A DNA stretch of 50,000 nucleotides from Prorocentrum cordatum (Eukaryota; Sar; Dinophyceae; Prorocentrales; Prorocentraceae). This document shows, piece by piece, positions 18,834 to 29,269 of the stretch. The notes under the pieces are model-generated. The model did no database searches, had not been told where the DNA came from, and saw only the letters and a list, made by a program, of their open reading frames with translations. The stretch spans positions 27,501 to 77,500 of the forward strand of contig CAUYUJ010009824.1 in NCBI GenBank assembly GCA_963575745.1. Reading direction: 5' to 3'. Made by a program: the position numbers and the translations under genes. The first letter of the stretch is position 1; every line of letters starts with the position of its first letter.

Positions 18834-20020
18834 AGCAAATTAGTGACTCACCAAGGTAAGCGCATAGTCCTTCCGCGTCGCACACGGCGCGAGACCAGCG
18901 TCAACGCGCGAGCCATCATTATTCGGGGCTGGTGGTGGTGTCAGTATTCGCATATTGCTCGACGCAGGTTCAATGCAAGTTTTCACGCTTCAGTTGAGAA
19001 TGTGAGCGACTGAGCTCACTTTTGTGGCCAAGTGTTAGGGTTCATTGCAGGGGTACTTCGTATTGTTGTCGATGGGCCCATTGGCGTTTCCACATTTTGG
19101 GAAATCAGTTTGGTATGCCCATGTCAGTTTCTTCCAACGCGCTCTATTCACACAACTACTTTTTGCTTACGAGGGCCTTCAGCATCAGCGTCTTGCAGTT
19201 CTAGGATGTTGGGTTCTAGTATATTATGCCCCCTTCCTCTTCCTTTCTCTGTTAATTTCTTGGCAGGTGCCAGGCTTTCCAGCGGAATTTGGCCAGAGGG
19301 AGGATTTAGGTTTCCTCAGGCTGTCTGTGGCGCAACCCTCCACCGTGGCAGCCCAGCAACGCGCAGCTTCTGATTGGCACGGGTCTGAGTTCTCCCTTCC
19401 CCTTGTCGGCATGGCGGGGGCTTCTTGGAGGTCTCGTCTGGGCTTTCGGTAGGGCCTGTCGGGGGCTTCGGGGGCGTCGCGGCCGTCGCTGTCTTTGGCG
19501 CGAAGGTTCTACTTGGCGATCCCGAAAGAAAAGCTCGGTTGGAGCATCTTGGTGGGCCTGGGCGGGTATTGAAGTGTTTGGGGGCCCTCTTGGTGCGGTC
19601 TTGGACCCTCTTCAGGGGTTCTCGGACCACCAAAGGGCCGTCTTCGGACCCTCCTTGGTCCGAGTAGGATTTTCTTGGAGACCTGTTGAGATGCTCCGAT
19701 GTACCACGAAGCTTCGCAGAGGCGATCTCAAGCCGAATCGCGCATGGAACACAGCGCGTCGTACCTTGTTCGTTCTTCCATCGTCTTGGACCCCGCAGGG
19801 CCTCGCGGGAGGCCTTTTTGAGCGTCGCTGCGCTGCGGAAGCGCCAGACTCTAGCGGCAGCAGTGCGGTGGAACCATTCCGGCAGCACTGCAGTGCTCAA
19901 CCTGACTTCCACATTGTTTTCCGAAAGCTCCCCGCGGTCCTCCGACAATTTTCCCGCGCCAGACTGGATGGATATGGCGGCCATTCGGCCCTCCGCGGTG
20001 CTCGGTGCTCCTCCCTTCCT
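18834..20020. other. Weak exon-like stretches, no firm gene
   Basis: A good acceptor (TTTCTCTGTTAATTTCTTGGCAG) ends at about 19267, followed by a frame starting VPGFPAEFGQREDLGFLRLS. A separate non-repetitive frame at 19686-20010 begins MRCSDVPRSFAEAISSRIAH and runs into a CCT tract; the opposite strand is also open there. 19400-19680 contains diluted CTTGG/GGGGCTTC repeats. I cannot tell which, if any, are expressed. Confidence 0.25.
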
Positions 20021-20122
20021 CTTGTTCCTCCTCCTCTTCCTCCTCCTCCCCCTCCTCCTCCTCCCCCTCCTCCTACTTCTTTCCCTCTTCCTCCTCTTAT
20101 ACCTCTTCATTATCCTCATCAC
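20021..20122. repeat. (CCT)n tract
   Basis: CCTCCTC repeats leading into the hexamer array. Confidence 0.9.
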
Positions 20123-21170
20123 CCACGGACATTGCCATTAGCATTGCCATTACCATTACCGTTTCCGTTACCATTGCCATTACCATGGCCATTACCATTA
20201 CCATTACCATTGCCATTGCCATTACCATTACCATTACCATTACCATTGCCATTGTCATTACCACTGCCTTTACTATTGCCATTGCCATTGCCATTACCAT
20301 TACCACTGAGGTTACCGTTGCCATTGCCATTGCCATTGCCATTACCATTACCATTGCCAGTACGACTACCGTTGGCATTGCCATTGCCATTACCATTGCC
20401 ATTGCCATTACCATTACCATTACCATTACCATTGCTATTGACTTTGTCATTGCCATTACCATTACCATTATCATTACCACTGCCAATGCCATTGCCATTA
20501 CCATTATCATTACCACTACTGTTACCATTACCATTACAATTACCATTATCATTGCCATTACCATTGCCATTACAATGACCATTTCCATTGCCATTACCAT
20601 GATCATCCCCATTCTCATTACTATTGTCATTGCCATTGCCATGACCATTGACATTACCATTGCCCTTCCCCTTACCATTACCATTACTATTACCATCGCC
20701 ATTGCCATGGCCCTTACCATTGCCATTGCCTTTGCCATTGCATGGCCACTACCGTTACCGTTACTATTGCCATGACCATTGCCATTCGCATTGCCATTGC
20801 CATGGGCATATCATTGCCATTACCATTGCCATTGCCATTGCGATTACCATTGCCGTTACCATTATCATTGCCATTGCCATTGCCATTGTTTTTCCCATTG
20901 CCAGTGCCATTACCATTGCCATTGCCATTGTCATGACCATTGCCATTACCATTGCCATCACCATCACCCTCACCATTACCATTGCCATTACCATTGCCAT
21001 TGTCATTGCAATCGCCATTGCCATTGCCATTGCCATTACCACAACCGTTACCATTACCATGACCATTACCATCACCAGCGCCATCGCCATTACCATTACC
21101 ATTACCAGTAGCAGTACCACCACCATTGCAATTGCCATTACCATTGCCCTTACAATTACCAGAGGGCGCA
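20123..21170 (+). repeat. (CCATTR) hexanucleotide array, about 1.05 kb
   Basis: CCATTA and CCATTG alternate irregularly over the whole segment, with occasional substitutions (CCATGG, CCACTG, TCATTG). The long poly-Ile/Thr, Met/Val and Leu/Pro frames result from a 6-bp unit without stop codons. Confidence 0.95.
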
Positions 21171-21640
21171 AGCGCGTTACTGATACTGAACCCAAAACAG
21201 AAACGATCTGAGGAATGCCGCATAACGCACACTGCTGCGCGAACGGTCCCTTGCACCCGCTTACATGGCAGCAGCCAAGTGCACATTAGAGCCGTCCACG
21301 CCACAACGATGGTCGTATCTCGCATCGGCCGTGCGCACCGCAATGCCACTGTCACACTCAGTGCCTCCTTGCACCACAGAGCCCCCCACACGCACACCGC
21401 AGCACCTGTGTGCACCACAGAGCCCGTACGCTTTGAGTCAAGCAGCTGGTTTCCAGCACCCCGAGGTGCGCGACCGAACACGTGCAACTGCGCGGCACTG
21501 TTCTCGGGCGGGGTGCGGGGAACCCATTTTCTGGGGTTCCCCCACTGTTGGTGGCCTGCGTGGCGTCGTTGCCGCCGCCTTCCGTCCCGAGCGTTCCTGC
21601 GGCACAGAAGGGGCATCCACACATGGAAGTCCCTCGGCCG
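21171..21640. other. Spacer, open on both strands, nothing recognised
   Basis: Mixed sequence rich in CAC/GCAC. Both strands have non-repetitive frames of over 100 codons here, but neither product is recognisable. Confidence 0.25.
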
Positions 21641-22640
21641 CGGCCCCTCTCCTCCTCCTCCTCCTCCTCCTCCTCCTCCTCCTCCTCCTCCTCCTCCTCC
21701 TCCTCCTCCTCCTCATCCTCATCCTCATCCTCATCCTCATCCTCCTCCTCCCCCTCCTCCCCCTCCTCCTCCCCATCTTCCTCCTACTCCTCCTCCTCGT
21801 CTTCCGCTGTCCCCCCTTTTCTCTTGCGCACGGAGGACCTCCGAGAAGTGGCTGGTTCCGTGGGGAGGGCCCGGGGTCCCTTCTTGGGTTCCTTTTCTGT
21901 TCTGAGTCGCCGTCGTCCTGTTCCCCCTCCTCCCCTTCCCCCTGCCCCTCCCCCCACGCCCCGCTGCCTCCTGCTTCTCCCCTCCCGCCGTCCGTGCCCC
22001 AAGGGGATGGGGGAAGCGACAAAAGGAAAAAAAACAATGAAGAACTTCACACATCAAAGAATTTAAGGACCGACGGCTGGAAAACAGAACAAACGCAAGG
22101 AAACACCAAGCACACAAAAAAACAAAGTTTTCAATGCTTCGCCCCCACCGCGCCTCTCCCACTGAGTATTGGAATCCTTGATGTTTAAAGTTGTTGTGGG
22201 TTATACCTTATGTTTTTGTTGGTTTTCCAGCCCTCGGTCTTTGATTTCTTTGGTTTGTGTTGCTTTTCCTTGTGTTTTTTTGGTTTCCACCGCCAGCATG
22301 ACGAATCCAGTGTAACCGCCCATACAACGGATTGTGTCGCACCCTAAACAGAAGGAATCCCTGGATGGATCCTCTACAGGGGAAAGAGAATGACGAAGAA
22401 ATAGCTTTCGGAAGACGATTCGAGAAGCACGAGAAGGAAGAAATTTATGACGACAGAGGAAACGGACGAGCAGACGAAGGAGGAGGGCGACGACGACGAG
22501 GACGACGAGGAGGAATCGCAAAAAACAGCTTGGACCTTTGAAGGCCGAAATGCCGCCACACCCATCCAGTCTGGAGCTAATTTTCGGGGGTTTTCCCCAC
22601 CGCGGCTGGTTTGAGCCTGTTCACAAGTTTGGGGCCCCTA
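21641..22640. other. CCT tract (21650-21800) and gene-free spacer
   Basis: CCT/CAT repeat, then C-rich DNA to 22010, then AT-richer sequence with GTTTTTGTTGG and GACGACGAGG runs. No gene seen. Confidence 0.5.
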
Positions 22641-23737
22641 GATGTGGTGTGTGACGCTGGGGGGTTGCACTGATGTGGGGGCGAAAGGCAGGCAGACCCC
22701 CCAACACCTTATGAAGCAGAGCCGGAACCGAGCGCTGCACCCAGAGGCCAGCAGGCTTCCTCGTGAGGACGTGGCCCTGTTAGCCCACCCGAACTCCGAC
22801 GTCGCGTTTTGTTCGCAGCCTGGATCCCTGGAGGTCGGGGCCGGTTCCCCGGGGTCGCTTTGCACCCCGAGCTGTTTCTTGACGTCCCCCCAGGGCTCGG
22901 AGAGCGCCCCCATGGGCCTGTTTTCCACCACCACCACAATTGGAAGGGGAGGGGGTTCTTCTCCTTTTCTTCCTCCTCCTCCTCCTCCTCCTCCTCCTCC
23001 TCCTCCTCCTCCTTTTGGTCCTCGTCCTCGTCTTCCACCTCCTCCCCCCTCCCTCTTATGGTGGTGGTGGTGGTGGTGGAAAACAGGTCCACTATGGCGG
23101 GCGCCATGGCCTGGCCCAAGGCCTCTGCGTCGGAGGCGCCGGGAGGGGCGGCTGGCCCCGGGGCGGGCTTTGCACGCATCGGCTGGGGAGCCTCTGCGCC
23201 CCTGCAGGATGCGTGCATCGCCCTGCCCGGGGCCACTCGCCCCCGTCGTCGCCCCCGGCAGAGGAAGGCTCTCAAGAGCGTCCGTGGGGGGCTCCTTGGA
23301 GGATGAGGAGGAGGAGGAGAGGGGAGGAGGAGGAGAGAGGAGGAGGAGGGGAGGAGGAGGAGGGGGAGGAGAGGAGGAGGAGAGAGGAGGGGGAGGAGGA
23401 GAGGAGAGGAGAGGAGGAGGAGGAGGAGGAGGAGGAGGAGGAGGAGGAGGAGGAGGACCTCAGGAGGAGGAGGAGGAGGAAGAGGGGAAGGAGGAGGGGG
23501 GGAGGGGCCAGGTGGGGACGCATCGACCGCCAGGGGGGGCCTCCCCGGGCAGGAGCGTCCGTGGGAGCCTCCCGGGGGAGCCTGCCGGGCCTTCCCTGGG
23601 GAGGGCCTGCAGAGGCCTGCCTCTGGAGGGCGGCGGGGGTGGGACCTGTTCGCGCGGGGCCGCCCGCCCGTCGCCACCAGGGCCCCCCCCCTCTCCTCGG
23701 AGGAGGAAAGGGTACCGATGCCCCTACCCTTACCTCG
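22641..23737. other. GC-rich spacer with CCT and GGA tracts
   Basis: 22640-22930 is open on both strands without a recognisable product. 22970-23045 is CCT repeat, and 23300-23500 is GGA/GAG repeat. GC-rich segments between them show no splice-supported exon. Confidence 0.4.
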
Positions 23738-23900
23738 TTTTCTCGGGGGTGGACAGACCTCCTACCCTGACACGTCGATTAGCGAATTGGTTTTCGGTTC
23801 GCGAGAGGGCGTCACGGCCGTCATTTTTGCAGGTCCAGGTCCGTCGGTTTCTGTCCCAGGCCGTTTTCACTGAAGGGAGGTTTGTCCACCGCCGATTTTC
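23738..23900 (+). mobile_element. MITE family I, copy 2 (153 bp, perfect 5-bp TSD)
   Basis: Element at 23743-23895. Left TCGGGGGTGGACAGACCTCC; right on the minus strand TCGGCGGTGGACAAACCTCC. TTTTC at 23738-23742 and 23896-23900 is an exact 5-bp duplication. The interior aligns with the copy at 8823-8995. Confidence 0.85.
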
Positions 23901-23973
23901 CCCTTTTTGGGCGCTGATTTGTCTGCAAGGTCTCTTGCTTACCCCCGCGTTGCCCCCCCCCCCCCCAAGACAG

Positions 23974-24141
23974 CTGCCAGCCGCCCTCAGCCCGCCACAG
24001 CCCGAGGAGGGCCTCACGACCACCCCAGAGTGGGCGAAGCAGATGCAGGAGAACACGAGCGCTTACATCCTGGCCACCAAGGCGGGCATCTCGTGGACCC
24101 TGGGCCCCGCGGAGCAGACGAAGATCGGCAAGGTCCGCTGA
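23974..24141 (+). CDS. Candidate exon (EWAKQMQENTSAYILATKAG), unknown
   Basis: After a C-rich tract ending CCCCCAAGACAG, with further AGs at 23980, 23990 and 24000, the frame reads PEEGLTTTPEWAKQMQENTS then AYILATKAGISWTLGPAEQ. It ends at TGA (24139-24141), or alternatively at AAG|GTCCGC. The composition is clearly protein-like compared with its repetitive surroundings. Product not recognised. Confidence 0.4.
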   Translation: MPAALSPPQPEEGLTTTPEWAKQMQENTSAYILATKAGISWTLGPAEQTKIGKVR

Positions 24142-24295
24142 CGCTTGGGTAGTGAACAGCTAACGCAAGGATGACGTGACGCGTCTGCAAGGGATGCTGA
24201 CCTTTGCCCTTCGCGCGCCACGTCCAAACGGTTGTTCACTCGGCTCCTCTCCTCCTCCTCCTCCTCCTCCTCCTCCTTCTCCTCCACGCGTTGAG

Positions 24296-26068
24296 ATATT
24301 TCCAAACCATCCTGTGGTGTTGGGTCCTCGTTTGAAGAGACAGCGCCCCGCGTTCCTTCCTTCCTTCCTTTCTTCCTTCCTTCCTTCCTTCCTTCCTTCC
24401 TTCCTTCCTTCCTTCCTTCCTTCCTTCTTTCCTCCTCCCCCTCCTCCCTCCTCCCATCCAGACCAGCGCTTCGTGGCCTCATAGGGAGCTCCACCAAAGG
24501 CCCCAGTGGCGGTGCCCACATGCGTCCCCGCACCCAGGACAGCGTTTCGTGGCCCCCTTGGGAGCTCTACCGAAGGTCCCAGTGGCGGTGCCCACATGCG
24601 TCTCCCCCACCCAGCACGGCGCTTCGTGGCCCCATGGGGAGCTCCATCTAAGGCCCCAGTGGCGGTGTCCACGTGCGTCTCCCACACCCAGCACGGCGCT
24701 TCGTGGCCCCATATGGAGCTCCACCTAATGCCCGAGTGGCGGTGTCCACATGCGTCTCCCCAACCCAACACGGTGCTTCGTCGCCCCACAGGGAGCTCCA
24801 CCTAAGGCCCCAGTGGCAGTGTCCACATCCGTCTCCCCCACCCAGCACAGCGTTTCGTGGCCTCAGAAGGAGCTCCACCTACCAGTGGCGGTGTCCACAT
24901 GCGTCTCCCCCACCCAGCACGGCGTTTCATGGCCCCAGAAGGAGCTCCACCCCCCAGTGGCCGGTCCACATGCGTTTCCCCCACCCAGCACGGCGTTTCG
25001 TCGCCTTACTTGGAGTTCCACTGAATGCCCCAGTGGCGGTGTCCACATGCGTTTCCCCCACCCAGCACAGTGTTTCGTGGTCCCGAATGTGGCTCCACCG
25101 AAGCCCCAGTGGCGGTGTCCACGTGCGTCTCCCCAGCCAGGACAGCGTTTCGTGGCCCCCTTGGGAGCTCCACCGAAGGCCCCAGTGGCGGTGTCCACAT
25201 GCGTTTCCCTCACCCGGGGAGCTCTACCGAAGGCCCCAGTGGCCATGTCCATATGCGTCTCCCCCACCCAGCACGGCGCGTCGTGGCCCCGTAGGGAGTT
25301 CCACCTAAGGCCCCAGTGGCGGTGTCCACATGCGTGTCCCACACCCAGCACAGCGTTTCGTTTCATGGCCCCATGGGGAGCTCCACCTAAGGCCCCAGTG
25401 GCGGTGTCCACGTGCGTCTCCCCCACCCAGCACGGCGCGTCGTGGCCCCAAAGGAAGTTCCACCTAAGGCCCCAGTGGCGGTGTCCACATGCGTCTCCCC
25501 CACCCAGCACGGCGCTTCGTCGCCCCAAAGGGAGCTCCGCCTAAGGCCCCAGTGGCGGTGTCCACATGCGCCTCTCGCACCCAGCACGGCGTTTCTTGGC
25601 CCCATGGTGAGCTCCACCTGAGGCCCAAGTGGCGGTGTCCAGCTGCGTCCCCGCATCCAGCACGGCGCTTCGTGGCCCCATGGGGAATGCCACCGAAGGC
25701 CCCAGTGGCTGTGTCCACGTGCGTCTCCCCAGCCAGTACAGCATTTCGTGGCCCCATAGGGAGCTCCGCCGAAGGCCCCAGTGGCGGTGTCCACATGCGT
25801 CTTCCCCCACCCAGCACAGTGTTTCGTGGCCCCGTATGTGGCTCCCCCGAAGGGCAAAGTGGCGGTGTCCACATGCGTCTCCCCCACCCAGTACAGCCTT
25901 TCGTGGCCCATAGGGAACTCCATCGAAGGCCCCAGTGGCAAAGTTCGCATGCGTCCCCCCCGCCCAGTCTCGCATTCGGTGGCTCATCGAAGACGCTACC
26001 GAGGACGATACCCACGACGGCGGTACTCACAATTGCGTCTGGTTGGGCCCTTCGCCAGGCTGATTTTT
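24296..26068 (-). mobile_element. Composite satellite element, copy 1 (about 1.77 kb)
   Basis: Order on the plus strand: a unique flank (CCATCCTGTGGTGTTGGGTC, GAAGAGACAGCGCCCCGCGT); a (TTCC)n microsatellite (24352-24430); about 20 units of a 75-78-bp satellite (24480-25960; unit includes CCCAGTGGCGGTGTCCACAT and GTTTCGTGGCCCCATGGGGA); then a second unique flank (CAATTGCGTCTGGTTGGGCC). The same parts in the same order, reverse-complemented, make up 35305-37374. Long frames across the array are by-products. Confidence 0.88.
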
Positions 26069-26239
26069 TAATCCCCCCCGACCGAGTGCAGTCAAGGCGC
26101 CGGAACAAGGAACAGCTCGCGTTCCGCATCGGCTCGTTGTTCCGTAGGTCCTTCCATACCTGTGCCTCTAGCGCTCCTCGTGCACCCAGGTGCTTCTGGG
26201 TCCCTGCAGGGGCTTCGTTCCTCATGTATCGTCATTTAT

Positions 26240-26345
26240 GGTAGTCTATGCGATCCTGTGGCCCCGTCTACTTCGACCCCATTTCGGCGGCCTCCATCAT
26301 CGCGCGCATGGCGGAGGAGGAGCCCCACGAACTCTCAAGCTGTGG
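26240..26345 (+). CDS. Candidate exon with IARM motif, first copy
   Basis: Frame reads GPVYFDPISAASIIARMAEE then EPHELSS before CTCAAG. The IIARMAEEE phrase is repeated as VIARMTEAE in the candidate exon at 26573, across a CCT-rich spacer. Unknown product. Confidence 0.3.
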
Positions 26346-26469
26346 TTGCACATTTTCAATTCTGCCCGGCTCTGCAAAATGTTGTGAGCGACTTCAGAGT
26401 TCGAGCCTCGGCGGCCACGAGGAACGCGCACCACATCCATGCTTGCGTGCGCACCCGTCCACGGCAACC

Positions 26470-26560
26470 ACCCCTCCTCCCCCTCCTCCTCCTCCTCCTC
26501 CTCCTCCTCCTCCTCCTCCCCCTCCTCCTCCTCCTCCTCCTCCTTCTTCTCCCTGCTCCC
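26470..26560. repeat. (CCT)n tract between exon candidates
   Basis: CCTCCT repeat of the kind seen next to most exon candidates in the window. On the plus strand it would serve as a polypyrimidine tract. Confidence 0.85.
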
Positions 26561-26572
26561 CCTGCGTCCGAG

Positions 26573-26641
26573 GTCATCGCGCGCATGACGGAGGCGGAGT
26601 ACAGCGAAGCGAGTTCCGTCGCTGTCGTCAAGGCGTCCTAG
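26573..26641 (+). CDS. Candidate exon with IARM motif, second copy
   Basis: After CTTCTTCTCCCTGCTCCCCCTGCGTCCGAG the frame reads VIARMTEAEYSEASSVAVVK then AS and TAG. Pyrimidine-rich DNA precedes it. Similarity to 26240-26345 suggests a duplicated exon. Unknown product. Confidence 0.3.
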   Translation, partial: VIARMTEAEYSEASSVAVVKAS

Positions 26642-26709
26642 CCCGCCCGCCCCGCTCCGGGCTGCGGGGGCTGTGCCCAGACCCTCAGATCTGGGCGGGG
26701 CTGCAACGA

Positions 26710-26828
26710 GGTGGAGGAGCAGGAGGAGGAGGAGGAGGAGGAGGAGGAGGAGGAGGAGGAGGAGGAGGAGGAGGAGGAAGAGGAGGAGGAGGAGGAGGAG
26801 GAGGAGGAGGAGGAGGAGGAGGAGGAGC
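26710..26828. repeat. (GGA)n tract
   Basis: Pure GAGGAG repeat abutting the recombinase-like remnant; poly-Glu and poly-Arg frames are artefacts. Confidence 0.95.
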
Positions 26829-26844
26829 GCGCCTCCTCCTCGCC

Positions 26845-27620
26845 GATCAGCTCTTGTGGCGGGGGCCTCCTCGTCGCGCGCCTGGGGGCCCTGGGGGAAA
26901 TTTCCACTCGGCGCCTCGACCAGCTAGCCGCTAAGTGCATGGACGTGCTGTTCTTCGACGGGATGGAGGTCAGCAAGGGCTCGAGGCTGCTGGAGTCCTT
27001 CCAGTGCATGCGGCCCAGCCTGGGGACGGCCCGCCACGGCAACTCCTTTGTGGCGCGCGCGGCGCTGGCGGGGTTTCGCCGACGGGCGCGCGGAGGGTCT
27101 CGCGAACCTTTGTGCCGCCCGTGGGCGCTGGCCGTGGTCGGGATCTCCCTGCTGCTGAAGGAACTGGACTTCGCGACGGCGCTGTGGCTGGCCTGGGATG
27201 GCACGCTGCGCCTGCCGTCGGACCTGGTGAGCATGGCGCCCAAGGCCATGGTCGGGCCTGGCACGGGCGCGATGCCAACTGGGGCCTTGTCCTGCGCCCC
27301 AGCGACGAGGAGGCGAGGAGCAAGGTCATGGGCGCCGACGAGGGGGTGATCCGCGGGGGGCCTGCTGGAGCGGCGGCGGCGGCGCGGCGCTGCGGCGCCT
27401 GCGGGGGACTCGGGGCCCTGGCTGCCAGCTCCGGTCGTTCGACGGCCCGTGGTTCACCGAGCGTTTCGAGGAGCGGTCGGCAGCGCTCGCCCACGGCGGC
27501 TGCCTACCAGGTGCGCCTGATCACCGCCGTGACCGAGCGGCTGAGGCGCGCCGGCCCGCGCGGCAGCTTGCGCCACGCCAAGCACGTTTACCACCTGTCG
27601 TTGCTGAACGCGATGCCACG
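26845..27620 (+). pseudogene. Recombinase/integrase-like remnant, multiple frameshifts
   Basis: Frame 1 reads STRRLDQLAAKCMDVLFFDG..., RARGGSREPLCRPWALAVVG and ATALWLAWDGTLRLPSDLVS. Near 27275 the frame shifts to DANWGLVLRPSDEEARSKVM then GADEGVIRGG. A third frame carries FDGPWFTERFEERSAALAHG around 27430-27480. The order (helix-rich N-part, WLAWD..LR.PSDL, then W.L.L.P....SK..G.D) is what I know from the many tyrosine-recombinase-like ORFs in dinoflagellate genomes. The catalytic R...HxxR...Y residues cannot be placed. Inactive whatever its class. Confidence 0.4.
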
Positions 27621-28421
27621 CGCTGCGGCGGACTGGGGCGAGGTGATCCACGCGCGGCTGGGAGGCCTGCTGCAGGGCGGCAACATCCTGGAGGCCCACG
27701 CCTTCTTGCCGCTCAGTGTGCCGGGGGCCTTGCGCGACAGCCGCGCCAAGGGCTCCGATTCGGTTGCGAGAAAAAAAGAGCCAGGTGTTCGTCGAGGTCG
27801 GATTCTCGAAAGGTGAAGGGAGTAGACGCCTCAGTGAGTCCAGTGAGCACAGTGCGATTTGGGTGAATGCCTCCATGTGTGACCTCGCCGTTTCTCGCAG
27901 CGTGCTCCTGTGGTGGATCGGTTCTTGTGTCGTTCGCGGCATTGCTGCGACGCTTCCCGACTTGAGCTCTGACTTAAGCTCTGACCACACTGGGGGCGCA
28001 GCCCGTGCATTGCTAACCTTCTGAAACTTGCCAATGCTGCCTGCTCCGCTAGATGCCCAGCGATTGCAACCAGTCCCTGCAAGGAGCAACTATGTACGAA
28101 GTTCTGTTTGGGCGCATCTAGATGTTTGGAGCCGCGCCCGCGGCGTCTGGGCGCCCAGGGTGGCTCAGTGCATTTTTTTTGCTTCGGGCCGCCACGGGGC
28201 GGTCGAAATTGCGTCGGCCTCGGGCGGGCCTCTCGTTGGTAGTGATTTTTACGCTGTCGCCCTCGCCGTGCCCCTGCTCCCAGTAAGTCGCCAGTTGTCT
28301 TTCTTGGTAGTTCGCCGGCTTCGCGTCTCAGCGTTCGCGGCAAGGGTGCCGCCGAAAAGAATCGCCAATGTATCCCGCCTTCTGTGTTGACATGGGCCAG
28401 AGGCCAATTCGGGCGCTTCGT
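27621..28421. other. Spacer, nothing recognised
   Basis: Continues open for about 190 bp beyond the recombinase-like remnant (...LGGLLQGGNILEAHAFLPLS...), then mixed sequence without a recognisable gene. Confidence 0.3.
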
Positions 28422-28783
28422 GGGGCGATCGCTTCCGCTGTTTGCGAAGTCAACCGCTGCGCCGTCCGATGGATGCGATCTGGATGTAAAAGAACAGAGA
28501 TTTGTCTGGCCGCGCTCGGGGAAGGGGCGGGCTGAGCGTGGTCTTGAATGTCGTGTCCCGTCTGTCCTTCCGTGCCCTTTTTTGTTCACGTCCGAATTCG
28601 CTCAAGCCCCTCCCTCCCCCTCCCTGCTTGGCGGGGACATCGCCAAGGCTGCGCATTCGAAGGGGGGCGATCGGTTCCGCTGATTACGAAGACAACCGCT
28701 GCGCCGTCCGAGGGATACGACTTGGATGCGCGAGAACAGCATAGTGTCGCTTGGCCGCGCTCGGGGAGGGGGCGGGCTCATCG
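28422..28783 (+). repeat. Direct repeat pair, about 118 bp each
   Basis: 28422-28540 and 28663-28783 share GGGCGATCG.TTCCGCTG, CAACCGCTGCGCCGTCCGA, GGATGCG and GGCCGCGCTCGGGGA.GGGGCGGGCT in order (about 80% by eye), separated by about 120 bp of CT-rich DNA. Confidence 0.75.
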
Positions 28784-28784
28784 T

Positions 28785-29105
28785 CGCCACCATCATCGTA
28801 ATCACCATCACCAGCACCACCATCATCATCACCATCTCCACCACCATCATCATTATCATCATCGTCATAGTCACCGTCATCATCCGCATTATCATAGTCC
28901 TCAGCACCGTCATCATCATCAACATCATCACCATCATCATCACCACCATCATCACCATCATCCCCGTCACAATAATCATCGCAATTACCACCATCGTTAT
29001 CATCAGCAGCAATCGCCCTAGCATCGTCATCATCTTATCCGCGCCATCATCATAAACATCATCATCACCACCAGTAGCATCGTCACCATTATCATCATAT
29101 TACCA
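28785..29105. repeat. Impure CATCAC/CATCAT microsatellite
   Basis: About 320 bp of CAT/CAC triplets ending just before the SL relics at 29215. Confidence 0.9.
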
Positions 29106-29214
29106 ATGAGCAGCATCAGCATCGCCATTCTCATCAACATGTTGACCACTGTTAATCTCAGTAACCTTTTTTCCATCGTGTTCAACATATATCATTTTCA
29201 GAATCCCAATCATC

Positions 29215-29269
29215 CCCGTATTTATGTTGGCTCAAGCTATTTTGGCTCAAGCCGTTTTGCTGGTCTAAG
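29215..29269 (+). other. Second tandem of spliced-leader relics (decayed)
   Basis: 29215-29236 matches the full 22-nt SL at 17 positions, including GTTGGCTCAAG at the end and CCGTA near the start. 29237-29251, CTATTTTGGCTCAAG, is 14/15 to the truncated SL. CCGTTTTGCTGGTCTAAG (29252-29269) is a plausible third, damaged unit. The order, full then truncated, is the same as at 15824. Confidence 0.82.

Noticed and set aside
20097-20738. Met/Val/Ala frame on the minus strand that looks like a membrane protein
   Set aside because: Encoded by the CCATTR hexamer; the hydrophobic pattern comes from the repeat.
22642-24141. 499-codon continuous frame
   Set aside because: Most of it crosses CCT and GGA tracts and a MITE; only the last 50 codons look protein-like and are listed separately.
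24673-25544. Overlapping 200-260 codon frames in the first satellite array
   Set aside because: Units differ in length by non-multiples of three and frames drift between units; not selection for coding.
24480-25960. Direct repeats considered as a CRISPR array
   Set aside because: Units are contiguous with no unique spacers, too long and too diverged, and the genome is eukaryotic.
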